Assembly: GCF_000720455.1 (NCBI RefSeq)
Contig: NZ_JOAK01000062.1
Location: 1-9,057, forward strand
DNA length: 9,057 nucleotides
Source of the DNA: Streptomyces virginiae
GTDB taxonomy: Bacteria; Actinomycetota; Actinomycetes; Streptomycetales; Streptomycetaceae
Direction of reading: 5' to 3'
Position 1 is the stretch's first letter. Each line of letters opens with the position of its first letter. The notes under the pieces are model-generated. The model searched no databases. It had not been told where the DNA came from and worked only from the letters and a program-made list of their open reading frames with translations. The position numbers and the translations under genes are program-made. Positions 1 to 5,918 of the stretch are shown in pieces.

Positions 1-1
1 C

Positions 2-292
2 GCCTACACGATGGGCCGGGCCGCCGAGATGCTCGGCACCACCCAGGGCTTCCTCCGAGCCGTCGGCGAAGCCCGCCTGATCACCCCGCTCCGCTCGGCA
101 GGCGGTCACCGCCGATACTCCCGCTACCAGCTGCGCATCGCCGCCCGCGCCCGGGAACTCGTCGACCAGGGCACCCCCATCGAGGCGGCCTGCCGCATCG
201 TGATCCTCGAGGACCAGCTCGAAGAAGCCCAGCGCATCAACGCCGAGTACCGCCGCGCCGCCGAAGCAGCGAATCCGACGGCTGCGACCTGA
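2..292 (+). CDS. MerR-family transcriptional regulator, 5' end outside window
   Basis: The frame is already open at base 2 (Ala-Tyr-Thr before the Met at 11). The family motif normally reads Y-T-[IM]-G-R-A-A-E-x-L-G, so the real start probably lies upstream of the window and the ATG at 11 is internal. The first ~40 residues form a winged helix-turn-helix of MerR type: GRAAEMLGTTQGFLRAV is the HTH, and LRSAGGHRRYSRYQL is the wing with the characteristic GGHRRY. A helical stretch follows (ARARELVDQGTPIEAACRIV, then LEDQLEEAQRINAEYRRAA) that could be the dimerisation coiled coil. There is no C-terminal effector-binding domain: the protein ends about 90 residues after the HTH start, as in the short Streptomyces MerR-like regulators. 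Ligand and target genes cannot be inferred. TGA stop at 290-292. Confidence 0.85.
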   Translation, partial: AYTMGRAAEMLGTTQGFLRAVGEARLITPLRSAGGHRRYSRYQLRIAARARELVDQGTPIEAACRIVILEDQLEEAQRINAEYRRAAEAANPTAAT

Positions 293-526
293 GACGGGGG
301 CTGAAGGTCTGCAGGGTACCGGCGGGCCATCGCCCACACAGGGCCGAGGTGGACACAAGGTCGTCTCCTATGGTGACAGGGTGTGCGGGCGTCGGATGAA
401 CGGTGCCGCTCCCAGGACGAGTGCGGCGAAGACGGTCAGCCGTTGAAGGCCAGGCTGAGCGGCGGAGGTTGCTGTGCTGGATGCCCTGGACCCGCGTACC
501 AGTTGGCGGCGAGGTCGGTCGCCACG

Positions 527-970
527 ATGGCCTCCTCAGAAGGAGACCTCGATGTAGTCGATGTCGGTGAGTTCGACTTCGAGGTGGTCGGCGCGGGTGC
601 CGCCGTCCTTGAGATCGCCGGCGCTGTGCGCGCTCTGGTCGAGATGGCCGAGCAGCTGACCGCCACCGCCGCGGACGCGCCGTGGGCCGTGCTGCGCGCC
701 GCCTGTGTGCCCGCGCCGGTCACCGGCCGACCGTACGCGGTCCGGCTGTCGCCGCCCGCCGCAAAGGTTCGGCAGGAGTACCCTGCCCGGCCCGAACGCG
801 CGGCAGCGGCCCCGGGCCGGGCCGACGACGACCCGCTCCTGTCCGTGGCGGGCACCGCGCACGAGAGGGTGTTCGCGTCGATGGACGCGGACCAGGACGG
901 CTGGGTGACCTTCACAGGGTACGAGGCGTGGGCGGGCGCGGAAGCCTTCGACGAGGCGCTCCAAGAGGGC
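527..970 (+). pseudogene. Possible remnant coding stretch with an EF-hand-like loop
   Basis: The plus frame through 527-970 has G/C at nearly every third position and an acidic, Ala/Val/Asp/Glu-rich composition; the reverse reading of the same codons is Arg/Gly/His-rich and less protein-like. At 884-919 it encodes the loop DADQDGWVTFTG, which carries the D-x-D-x-D-G start of a calcium-binding EF-hand. The residue at loop position 12, normally Glu, is Gly, so calcium binding would be impaired. The open frame continues to 1609, but from ~955 the opposite strand clearly encodes Ku, so the gene must end or be broken near 955-990. No convincing ribosome site or start is visible; ATG 527 is only the nearest Met. 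Both strands here share codon boundaries, which weakens the third-position argument. I do not recognise the family. Low confidence. Confidence 0.3.
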
Positions 971-1234
971 ATGGACCTTCCCGTACTGGGCTCCCCGAGG
1001 CCCGAGGACGTACGTCTTGTCGAAGAAGACCGGGTTGACGGTGTCCAGGTCGACGCAGCCGGCGACGTCGATCGAACGGGACCGGCCGGGAGCGATCCCG
1101 TCGAGTTCTTGTGGCTCGACGATCAGGTACTCGGACCCCGTGTCGTAGCCCTTCACGATGTCCGCGAGGTCTACCTCGCCACCGGTGCGTTCGTTCACGC
1201 GCCGGTTCCGAATTCGGGCCGCCGTCCCGCGCTG
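955..1234 (-). pseudogene. Ku DNA-end-binding protein, internal fragment
   Basis: Bacterial Ku binds double-strand DNA ends and recruits LigD for non-homologous end joining. The minus frame from 1234 down to about 955 reads like the Ku core. QRGTAARIRNRRVNERTGGE matches the conserved R-I-R-x-[RK]-[RK]-V-x-E stretch, followed by DIVKGYDTGSEYLIVEPQEL, the P-G-R-S-[RK]-[ST]-I-D segment, V-D-L-D-x-V-[ND]-P-V-[FY]-F-[DQ]-K-[TP]-Y and YGKVHALLERL. About 93 codons remain of a family usually 270-350 residues long. The N-terminal beta-barrel start (the I-W-x-G-x-[IL]-S-F-G-L region) is absent upstream: the frame there becomes Gly-rich and unrelated. After LLERL the expected [RK]-x-G-[IV]-x-x-[FV]-V-[ML]-R segment is also missing. 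It is truncated at both ends with no stop codon inside the surviving part, which suggests loss by recombination rather than slow mutation. Family call confident; non-functionality very likely. Confidence 0.8.
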
Positions 1235-1330
1235 GGCGTCTCCCCCTGCGCCCCATCCTCCCGCCGGCAACGCCAGCCCGGCCGCCGACCGGCCGGCCGC
1301 CTTCCATCGTGGCAGGGGCCCCGGGCGCCG

Positions 1331-1444
1331 TCAGGGCCCTTCCACCTCGCCGCGCTCCCGCGTCCAGGAGCGCACGGTGTGCTCGCCCTGGGGCACGTCC
1401 TCGACCAGCACTGGGGGAGAGGCCGTATTCCGAACCTGCACCAT
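1331..1444 (-). CDS. 37-aa hypothetical mini-protein
   Basis: A short minus-strand gene begins at ATG 1444, five bases after a strong Shine-Dalgarno sequence AAGGAG, and ends at TGA 1331-1333. The product starts MVQVRNTASPPVLVEDVPQG and continues EHTVRSWTRERGEVEGP. Third codon positions are mostly G/C and the composition is that of a soluble, charged peptide, with no membrane segment, signal peptide or cysteines. It lies between two broken genes (Ku fragment downstream, amber-interrupted gene upstream, all minus strand), about 100 bases below the end of the latter. I do not recognise the family. The ribosome site at ideal distance, codon usage and clean ends favour a real small gene; no homology is claimed. 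Confidence 0.5.
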   Translation of the reverse strand: MVQVRNTASPPVLVEDVPQGEHTVRSWTRERGEVEGP

Positions 1445-1541
1445 TCCTGCTCCTTGGACTGGTGCCTTCTGGGCTGGGGCACACAGCGTTGGGTCATGGT
1501 CTGTCCGGCGGCATGTCCCTCGCCGCTGGGCGTCCGGGGAC

Positions 1542-2099
1542 TTAGCCCCAGTTCTCCTCGGAGGGGAGTGAATCCCATTCCGTCCACGCGCCGTCGCGCG
1601 GCACCATGAACAGCGGACGCGATCGCAGGACTTCCCCAACCGGTTGCGCGCGTATGACGATCCCGGGATCATCCGGTCCTGCGTGGCGCTCGCAGGTGTA
1701 GCGAAACTCCACGTCGTGCGCCTCGGCCTACGCGATCATGTCGCTCTCCAGCTCCCCCATTTCCCTCCCGACCAGCAGGAGGCCGTGGTACGCGACCTGG
1801 GGACCCTTCACAGCGTCGCAAGCGACGCCGAACAGACCCGCGTCCTGGCTTACGTAGGCCGTGACGGCCGGTGCAGAAGGCGCGCCCCCGCGGCGGTGGA
1901 CTTCGACCTTCCACGTTTGCGAGAAGACCGCGCACTGCCGGCGGCAGACGCTGACCTTCGCCGAGCCGAGTACTTCAGCCGCGTCGACCACTTCGCTGAC
2001 GGCCATCCCGAACCGGAGCGGTCCCACCCCGACAGCCGCCGCATACGACCACGTGCCCCGTTCGACGACTCTGAAATCGCCTTCGGTCTCCAACGCCAT
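1542..2099 (-). pseudogene. Hypothetical protein interrupted by an in-frame amber codon
   Basis: ATG 2099 is preceded by GGAGG seven bases upstream. The frame runs 123 codons, meets TAG at 1728-1730, then continues in the same frame for 61 more codons to TAA at 1542-1544. The part after the TAG is clearly coding (DVEFRYTCERH, PDDPGIVIRAQPVGEVLRSR, PLFMVPRDGAWTEWDSLP) and keeps high third-position GC, so the intact protein was about 185 aa. The codon before TAG is GCG and the one after GCC; a single CAG-to-TAG (Gln) change would explain the break. The N-terminal half holds GVGPLRFGMAVSEVVDAAEV; a G-P-[LV]-R-F-G-M-x-x-x-E-[VA] signature is seen in several uncharacterised bacterial proteins, some near toxin/immunity loci, but I cannot assign a function. 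No membrane segments. A sequencing error at the TAG is the main alternative. Confidence 0.7.
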
Positions 2100-2360
2100 A
2101 TCCACCCCTCCAGGGACACCCGAGAACGTTCCGCTGTCCATCACCGGCGACCTGCTCCAAGGACCGCATGTCCACGACAGCGTCACGTCTGGCTGCGTAG
2201 GCGGAAACGGAGAACGCTGGTAGACGAGTTGCAGGAGCAGTCGCTTCTCGCTGGTGCCCGGAATGTTGATGGGACTTGGAAACTCCTGCTTGACACGTCG
2301 GCGTCGACCGATGGCGGGCGCAGATTGCCCTGCCTGTGATCGCTGCGCGGGCATCGCTTC
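2100..2360 (-). other. Gap between two minus-strand genes, open in frame with the downstream pseudogene
   Basis: The frame of the 1542-2099 gene stays open upstream to an ATG at 2354. Its central portion reads protein-like (IPGTSEKRLLLQLVYQR, then SPFPPTQPDVTLSWTCG) with mostly G/C third positions. The ATG at 2354 lacks a good ribosome site, whereas 2099 has one, so I place the downstream start at 2099. This stretch could be an N-terminal extension of that gene, or the tail of another decayed gene. No RNA gene or repeat is visible. Confidence 0.3.
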
Positions 2361-3860
2361 TCAGCATCCCGCCGCCGGCGGGAGGGCAGCGCTGTTCAGG
2401 CAGTGGTCGAGGAGCGCGTGCATGCGGGGGACGGGGAGGGATGGGTTGGCCGCAGCGCCCTCTGCCGTGCGGGGGTCGGGGAGGAGGGCCTCCAGGACTT
2501 CGGGCGCCAGGACCGGATTGGCGGCGGCCGCCCGGCGCACCGACTCGTCGGAGTCTTGCACGGGAGGCTGGGGCAGGGTGGGATCGGCTGCGGCCAGAGA
2601 GCGTACCTCGGGGTCAGGGTGGTTGATGAGGTGGGTCCGGCCGGTACGCGGGAAGTTGCACAACGTCAGCAGGTGCGGACGGTGGGCTGGGCGGGTGACG
2701 AAGACGTCCAGGAGGAGGTGGGGCGGAGCCAGCGGGTGGAGGCAGGCGAGCCGGATCCGTACCTCCTCGTCGTCGTCCCGTGCGAGTGTCTCGACGAGTG
2801 CTGTGGGCAGCCCTGGCCAGCTCGCCGCGACCCGGCGCAGTACCGGCTCCTCGGACGCCGCGCAGGCGGCGAACCACTCGGGGGACGGCTCGGTGGGAAG
2901 CTCGGTGATCGGGCAGGTGCAGTCCGGCCCGTGTCCGATGACCCTGTCGATGGCCCGGTACTCGGCCCAGGTGCGGGGAAAGGGGTGGAGGCGTGCACGC
3001 ATCCGTACGTCCGGGTCCCGGTCCTCCCTCAACTCAGCGACCAGGTCCGGTTCCAGGTCCGGCCGGGCGGCGACCATCTCGCGGACCTTCGGCTCGGGGT
3101 GCCGTGCGAGCCGGGCGAGCGCGTAGGCCGGTGTGTGGCGATTCCGTGCCAGGGGGTGCACCGCGTCGTCCGCGAAGCACTGCTCGACGAGCGCGGGGGA
3201 CAGGGCGCACGTGCCGAGCACGAACGGCTGGCTGAGTGAACCGATGGACGGCAGCTTGGCCTCCACCGCTTCCGGGACCAGCTCCCAGCTGCTCTCCTGC
3301 GCCGCTTCCCGTACCGCGGGGTCGGGGTCGTGGAGGAGGGCCTCCCGCTGCGCAGGGGTGAGCGACTGCCACCTCCAGGTGGCGCGTTCACGGAGCCCGG
3401 GATGCCCGTGCCAGGCCATGGAGCGGTAGAAGGACAGAGGGATTTGCCGAGAGAAACTGAGCTCCTGGACGATCTCGTTCTCTGTGAGCATGCCGTCTTC
3501 GCCTCCGTCCTGGGAAGTCATGAAGGTGACGAGGATGTCGTCCGGCAGTGGTCGAACCCATCGGGGGCGGGGATGGGGTCCGCCAGCGAGCCGCGCGCGG
3601 ACGATCCCCGACGGGTCTGTTGCCAAGGGGGCGAGTAGTGCGGGGTCGATGTGCCGGTTGCGGGCCAGGTGGCCGCGGATCGCCCTGGCCGGGTGCCGCA
3701 GGGCTGCGTCGATGACGGCAGCGGGCAGGTCACGGCCCTCGCACATCAGCTGGCCGGCTTCACCGGCCGCTCGATCCAGCAGGCGTATCAGTACGTCGGA
3801 GGGGGCCGCCGGATTGAGAGCGATGCCGCGCAGCCACAGTTCACGGAGAGAGTCGGACAC
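2361..3860 (-). CDS. Helical-repeat (leucine-rich-repeat-variant/HEAT-like) protein
   Basis: The 499-aa product is read from GTG 3860 (VSDSLRELWLRGIALNP), which has AGGA seven bases upstream; the frame is open 21 codons further to an ATG at 3923, but that stretch does not look conserved. The protein is built of degenerate helical units of ~25-40 residues, each with a D-P-x-x-x-V-R-x-x-[LA]-A type core: DPSGIVRARLAGGP (~82), DPDPAVREAAQES (~178), HPEPKVREMVAARPDL (~254), DRDPDVRMRARLHP (~280), DDEEVRIRLACLHP (~363), HPDPEVRSLAAADP (~414) and DSDESVRRAAAANP (~437). Such arrays usually form solenoids for protein-protein contact. Between repeats, at ~118-129, DGGEDGMLTENE fits an EF-hand-like loop. 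There is no signal peptide or membrane segment, so it is probably cytoplasmic. Partners and role are unknown. It is transcribed away from the lectin-like gene, with a 483-base divergent gap. Confidence 0.85.
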   Translation of the reverse strand: MSDSLRELWLRGIALNPAAPSDVLIRLLDRAAGEAGQLMCEGRDLPAAVIDAALRHPARAIRGHLARNRHIDPALLAPLATDPSGIVRARLAGGPHPRPRWVRPLPDDILVTFMTSQDGGEDGMLTENEIVQELSFSRQIPLSFYRSMAWHGHPGLRERATWRWQSLTPAQREALLHDPDPAVREAAQESSWELVPEAVEAKLPSIGSLSQPFVLGTCALSPALVEQCFADDAVHPLARNRHTPAYALARLARHPEPKVREMVAARPDLEPDLVAELREDRDPDVRMRARLHPFPRTWAEYRAIDRVIGHGPDCTCPITELPTEPSPEWFAACAASEEPVLRRVAASWPGLPTALVETLARDDDEEVRIRLACLHPLAPPHLLLDVFVTRPAHRPHLLTLCNFPRTGRTHLINHPDPEVRSLAAADPTLPQPPVQDSDESVRRAAAANPVLAPEVLEALLPDPRTAEGAAANPSLPVPRMHALLDHCLNSAALPPAAGC

Positions 3861-4343
3861 CGCGTCATCCTGGCACCCTATCCCTTGCCCGTCGTGCGTA
3901 CGATGACCAGCCGCGGCACGCAACCACGGGAACGCACGACATCAGGGCCGAGTCAAGCAACCGGGCGTTGCTGAAACTCGGCTACATCGGGCGTACCTTC
4001 TGCCCTCCTCGGCGGCGGTCAGCGACTTCGAGGCCGCCCGGCCGACCACTCGCCCACGAGCGGTCCGTGGGGCCAGTGGCCGAAAGGTCTGGGTGAGCAC
4101 CTGCAGGAGGTGGAGGTGAGGCAGGTGCGCACCCGCGACGGCCGGGGGGCCGCTCAGCGTGCCGGCCGTCGTCTCCAGCGTAAATTCACCGCCCCCGCGG
4201 GAGCCGCACCGGCCGCGCCCTTCCATGGAGGCAGGCCGGTGCTGCCTTGCCTCAGGAGCGCTACGCTCGGTCATCGATCGTGACGCTCCGTTGTGCAAAG
4301 ATCGGTGCTGGTCGGCAGGGTGTCGACCAGTGGGGAGACAGAC
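3861..4343. other. Divergent intergenic region between repeat-protein gene and lectin-like gene
   Basis: This 483-base stretch separates two divergently transcribed genes and must hold both promoters, but I see no convincing -35/-10 pair. It contains a hairpin at 3948-3981 (listed separately). A minus frame across ~3942-4200 keeps G/C third positions (for example GEFTLETTAGTLSGPP) but has no recognisable family and no ribosome site; it could be decayed coding sequence. No tRNA or repeat array was found. Confidence 0.4.
3948..3981. other. Two-tier hairpin in the divergent intergenic region
   Basis: CCGAGT (3948-3953) pairs with ACTCGG (3976-3981), and inside it AGCAAC (3956-3961) pairs with GTTGCT (3967-3972), with a 5-base loop and a small 2x3 internal loop. 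No T-run follows on either side. It lies 88 bases upstream of the GTG at 3860, so it could be in the 5' leader of the repeat-protein mRNA, or mark the end of a decayed transcript. Confidence 0.4.
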
Positions 4344-4646
4344 ATGATTGACAAGCAGGAACCGATCGAGATCCCGGGCCTGACCGTGATCCCGGCAGAA
4401 GACCTCAAGCCCGAGGACATCGGCGTCCTGAGCGTGCGCTACGTGGACGGCGCCGCTCAGCTCGTCGTCAGCGGCGGGACTGCGCTTCCGGCCCATCTTC
4501 CGGTGGTCGACCCCGCGGGCGTCGTCGTGGCTGCCTACCTTCCGGCCGGCCTCGCGGCGGCCGCACAGGCCAGCGGCGGGCAGACGCGTGAGACCAAGGG
4601 TCTGATCATGCAGGGGGACGGGAACTGCGTCCTCTACACCAAGTAG
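4344..4646 (+). CDS. 100-aa protein ending in a single bulb-lectin (QxDxNxVxY) motif
   Basis: The start ATG 4344 follows GGGGAGA by five bases; an ATG 51 bases earlier is in frame but has no comparable site. The product starts MIDKQEPIEIPGLTVIPAED and has no signal peptide. Residues ~27-75 are Val/Ala-rich (VLSVRYVDGAAQLVVSGG, VVDPAGVVVAAYLPAGLAAA), perhaps beta strands followed by a short helix. The last 14 residues, LIMQGDGNCVLYTK, contain Q-x-D-x-N-x-V-x-Y, the mannose-binding signature of bulb-type (GNA-like) lectins. Those domains normally have three such repeats over ~110 residues; here there is one, at the extreme C-terminus, directly before TAG. It may therefore be a truncated lectin fusion or a protein using one strand turn of that fold. 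A hairpin 13 bases after the stop probably ends the transcript. Coding status is strong; function unknown. Confidence 0.75.
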   Translation: MIDKQEPIEIPGLTVIPAEDLKPEDIGVLSVRYVDGAAQLVVSGGTALPAHLPVVDPAGVVVAAYLPAGLAAAAQASGGQTRETKGLIMQGDGNCVLYTK

Positions 4647-4659
4647 GGCCTACAAGGGG

Positions 4660-4693
4660 CCAGTGCTCTTCAGTAGGCGACTACTGGCACTGG
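4660..4693 (+). terminator. Hairpin terminator after the lectin-like gene
   Basis: CCAGTG (4660-4665) pairs with CACTGG (4688-4693) and CAGTAG (4671-4676) with CTACTG (4681-4686), closed by a GCGA tetraloop of GNRA type. The stem has an asymmetric bulge (CTCTT versus G). It begins 13 bases after the stop codon of the 4344-4646 gene. There is no U-tract, as is common for actinomycete terminators. Confidence 0.6.
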
Positions 4694-4699
4694 GGTGCA

Positions 4700-4746
4700 G
4701 GCTCCCCGAGTGCGGAGGACTGCTCGACTCCCGCGCCCGGGGAGCC
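4700..4746. terminator. Second long-range inverted repeat downstream of the lectin-like gene
   Basis: GGCTCCCCG (4700-4708) is perfectly complementary to CGGGGAGCC (4738-4746), with a 29-base loop that itself contains short GAGT/ACTC complementarity. It lies only 6 bases after the hairpin at 4660-4693, so together they may form a tandem terminator. A leader element of the downstream SPW gene is less likely, because the only promoter-like site seen lies further downstream at 4845. Confidence 0.4.
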
Positions 4747-4844
4747 CGCGTGCGGCAGTGCGGGGCTCAGTGCACGTCGTCGCCCTGTGACGTGAGCGCT
4801 GCGTGCCCCCGGCGAGATTTATCCGCTCATTCCCTTTATGGGCC

Positions 4845-4867
4845 GTTTATGGCGTCTTCGTGGGTAG
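4845..4867 (+). promoter_or_regulatory. Candidate SigB-like promoter upstream of the SPW gene
   Basis: GTTT (4845-4848) and GGGTAG (4862-4867) are separated by 13 bases and lie 39 bases before the ATG at 4906. Streptomyces SigB-type general-stress promoters have GTTT-like -35 and GGGTA[TC] -10 elements, usually 14-16 bases apart. The spacing is one base short and the last -10 base is G, so this is only a candidate. Confidence 0.3.
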
Positions 4868-4905
4868 GCGGGAGACGACACATCACTCCGTTCGTGGAGG
4901 TAATC

Positions 4906-5382
4906 ATGGCGTCTACCCACCGTGCTCCGATCGAGGAGCACCCTGACTTGGTGGAGCTGCGGGCCCGGCACGACCGTGCGGCGGCGACTCCACGCGCGCA
5001 GATCGTCGAGGCCGTTGCCCTGTTGGCGGGCCTCTATCTCGCCGCATCTCCCTGGATCGCCGGTTTCAACGACTCCGTCACCCTGGCCGTCACCAACCTC
5101 ATCTGCGGCGTCGCCTACATGCTGCTGCTGGGCGGTCTCGGCAATTCCTACGAGCGCACGCACTCCATGGCGTGGGCCGCGGCCGCCATCGGGGTCTGGA
5201 CCTGCGTGGCACCGTGGGTCGTCACCGGTGATGTCGCGCAGACCCGCTCGATCACCAGCAACCTGATCGTTGGCGTTGTCGCCACCCTCCTGGCCCTGGC
5301 TGCCGCCTCGGGTGCCCGTGACCGGGATGCCGGAAGTGGCCTCGGCGCCCAGTCGCACGGCCGCATGCCCGGCCACCACTGA
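4906..5382 (+). CDS. SPW-repeat integral membrane protein
   Basis: The start ATG 4906 sits five bases after GGAGG; the frame is open far upstream but without another good ribosome site. The 158-aa product has a hydrophilic, cytoplasm-like N-terminus (MASTHRAPIEEHPDLVELRA) and then four hydrophobic segments: ~31-52 (ending in ASPWIAGF), ~56-79 (TLAVTNLICGVAYMLLLGG), ~87-106 (ending in CVAPWVVTG) and ~113-132 (SNLIVGVVATLLALAAA). The pairing of S/A-P-W motifs at the end of helices 1 and 3 is the signature of the SPW family: two copies of a two-helix unit. A hydrophilic tail with Gly/His follows (GAQSHGRMPGHH). The biochemical role of SPW proteins is not known; a stress link here is inferred only from the promoter candidate upstream. 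Confidence 0.85.
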   Translation: MASTHRAPIEEHPDLVELRARHDRAAATPRAQIVEAVALLAGLYLAASPWIAGFNDSVTLAVTNLICGVAYMLLLGGLGNSYERTHSMAWAAAAIGVWTCVAPWVVTGDVAQTRSITSNLIVGVVATLLALAAASGARDRDAGSGLGAQSHGRMPGHH

Positions 5383-5561
5383 CACCCGCAGACCTCGCCA
5401 CGTGACACCCTGTTCGCGCAGCGGCTCGTGCCGCGGGCCCCCTGACCGGTTGCCGGAGCGTGCCGAGGTTCGGGGTGTCGATGAACGCCCGAAGGATGAG
5501 CCGATCGCCCCGGTGGGCGACCCCGACGGCGGAGCGCAGCGGTTCGCGGAGCACTTCCTCA
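5383..5561. other. Short unassigned stretch after the SPW gene
   Basis: GCGGC-TCGT-GCCGC at 5421-5434 is a compact 5-bp, 4-base-loop hairpin that may terminate the SPW transcript. The remainder reads openly on both strands (minus frame EEVLREPLRSAVGVAHRGD and onward; plus frame PERAEVRGVDERPKDEPIAP), but neither has a ribosome site or recognisable family. It is probably debris adjoining the hydrolase fragment. Confidence 0.35.
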
Positions 5562-5735
5562 GGAGAACTCGACAGCAGCGACATCTCGTCAAACGCTCAA
5601 GCCATCGCCCGAACCGTTCCCGGTGCCAGGCACCAACGGTTCGCCTCGACAGCTCACATGATCAACCTCGAGGGCACGGCACTCTTCAACCACGCGATCA
5701 CATCCTTCCTCGCGTCCACGACCGACCTCAACTGA
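5562..5735 (+). pseudogene. C-terminal fragment of an alpha/beta-hydrolase
   Basis: The plus frame from 5562 reads GELDSSDISSNAQAIARTVP, then GARHQRFASTAHMINLEG and ALFNHAITSFLAS, stopping at TGA 5733-5735. This is the typical end of an alpha/beta-hydrolase of the enol-lactonase/haloperoxidase-like type: strand 7 'V-G-E-x-D' with its Asp, the helix before the last strand (A-x-x-x-P-G-A), and the catalytic His in the [GT]-A-H-M-x-x-L-E motif, followed by the C-terminal F-N-x-x-[IV]-x-x-F-L helix. The nucleophile elbow (G-x-S-x-G) and lid are absent upstream, so only ~57 of ~260 residues remain. The frame stays open to an ATG at 5460, but that upstream part is unrelated Ser/Arg-rich sequence, so the break is near 5560. 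Not functional. Confidence 0.7.
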
Positions 5736-5746
5736 GCACGTTCATC

Positions 5747-5814
5747 GGCTCTGTCGCTGATCTTGTGATGCTGTGCGGCTGAGCTGGGCAGCCTCTCGGT
5801 GTGCGGTTCTGGGG
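5747..5814 (+). mobile_element. Left end of an ISL3-family element, cut off from its transposase
   Basis: GGCTCTGTCGCTGATCTTG starts at 5747, twelve bases after the hydrolase stop. A GGCTCT... terminus is typical of ISL3-family inverted repeats. The matching transposase N-terminus is found at 8970, on the far side of the IS21-family element. If the IS21 element and one CTGGGG copy are removed, the 68-base left end joins directly to the region in front of that gene. The right terminal repeat and the expected 8-bp target duplication (left candidate CGTTCATC, 5739-5746) are outside the window or unverified. Confidence 0.5.
5809..5814. repeat. Target-site duplication CTGGGG, left copy
   Basis: CTGGGG at 5809-5814 immediately precedes the IS21 terminus TGGCTTT. 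An identical CTGGGG at 8959-8964 immediately follows the opposite terminus AAAGCCA. IS21-family insertion gives short (4-8 bp) duplications, so 6 bp fits. Confidence 0.65.
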
Positions 5815-5908
5815 TGGCTTTATTCACGGGTTGTGAAGCCGGTTGTTCACGGGTTTGGGAGGCACCCGGATCCACGGTCGGGTGATGTTCACGAGTTTTG
5901 AAGTCACC
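5815..5908 (+). repeat. Left-end multiple terminal repeats (three copies)
   Basis: Three related direct repeats share T-T-C-A-C-G-[AG]-G-[GT]-T-T: R1 TTATTCACGGGTTGTGAAG (5820-5838), R2 TTGTTCACGGGTTTGGGA (5843-5860) and R3 GATGTTCACGAGTTTTGAAG (5884-5903). The TTCACG cores start at 5823, 5846 and 5888, 23 and 42 bases apart, roughly two and four helical turns. In IS21 such repeats are bound by IstA to bring the ends together. Confidence 0.7.
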
Positions 5909-5918
5909 GGGGTTCTTG

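Noticed and set aside
338..535. Minus-frame hydrophobic stretch LTVFAALVLGAAPF as a membrane-protein fragment.
   Set aside because: Third-position GC is weak, there is no start or ribosome site, and the surrounding residues look random.
383..1609. A 408-codon open frame on the plus strand.
   Set aside because: From ~955 to 1234 the opposite strand clearly encodes Ku, and past 1270 the plus translation is Pro/Arg/Ser-rich without protein character. Only 527-970 was kept, as a low-confidence remnant.
2403..3239. Long plus-strand open frames opposite the helical-repeat gene.
   Set aside because: Their products are low-complexity Gly/Arg/Val-rich shadows, whereas the minus product shows regular D-P-x-x-x-V-R repeats.
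3951..4090. Plus-frame ALLKLGYIGRTFCPP as a transposase remnant.
   Set aside because: Too short, with no recognisable motif; part of it is explained by the hairpin at 3948-3981.
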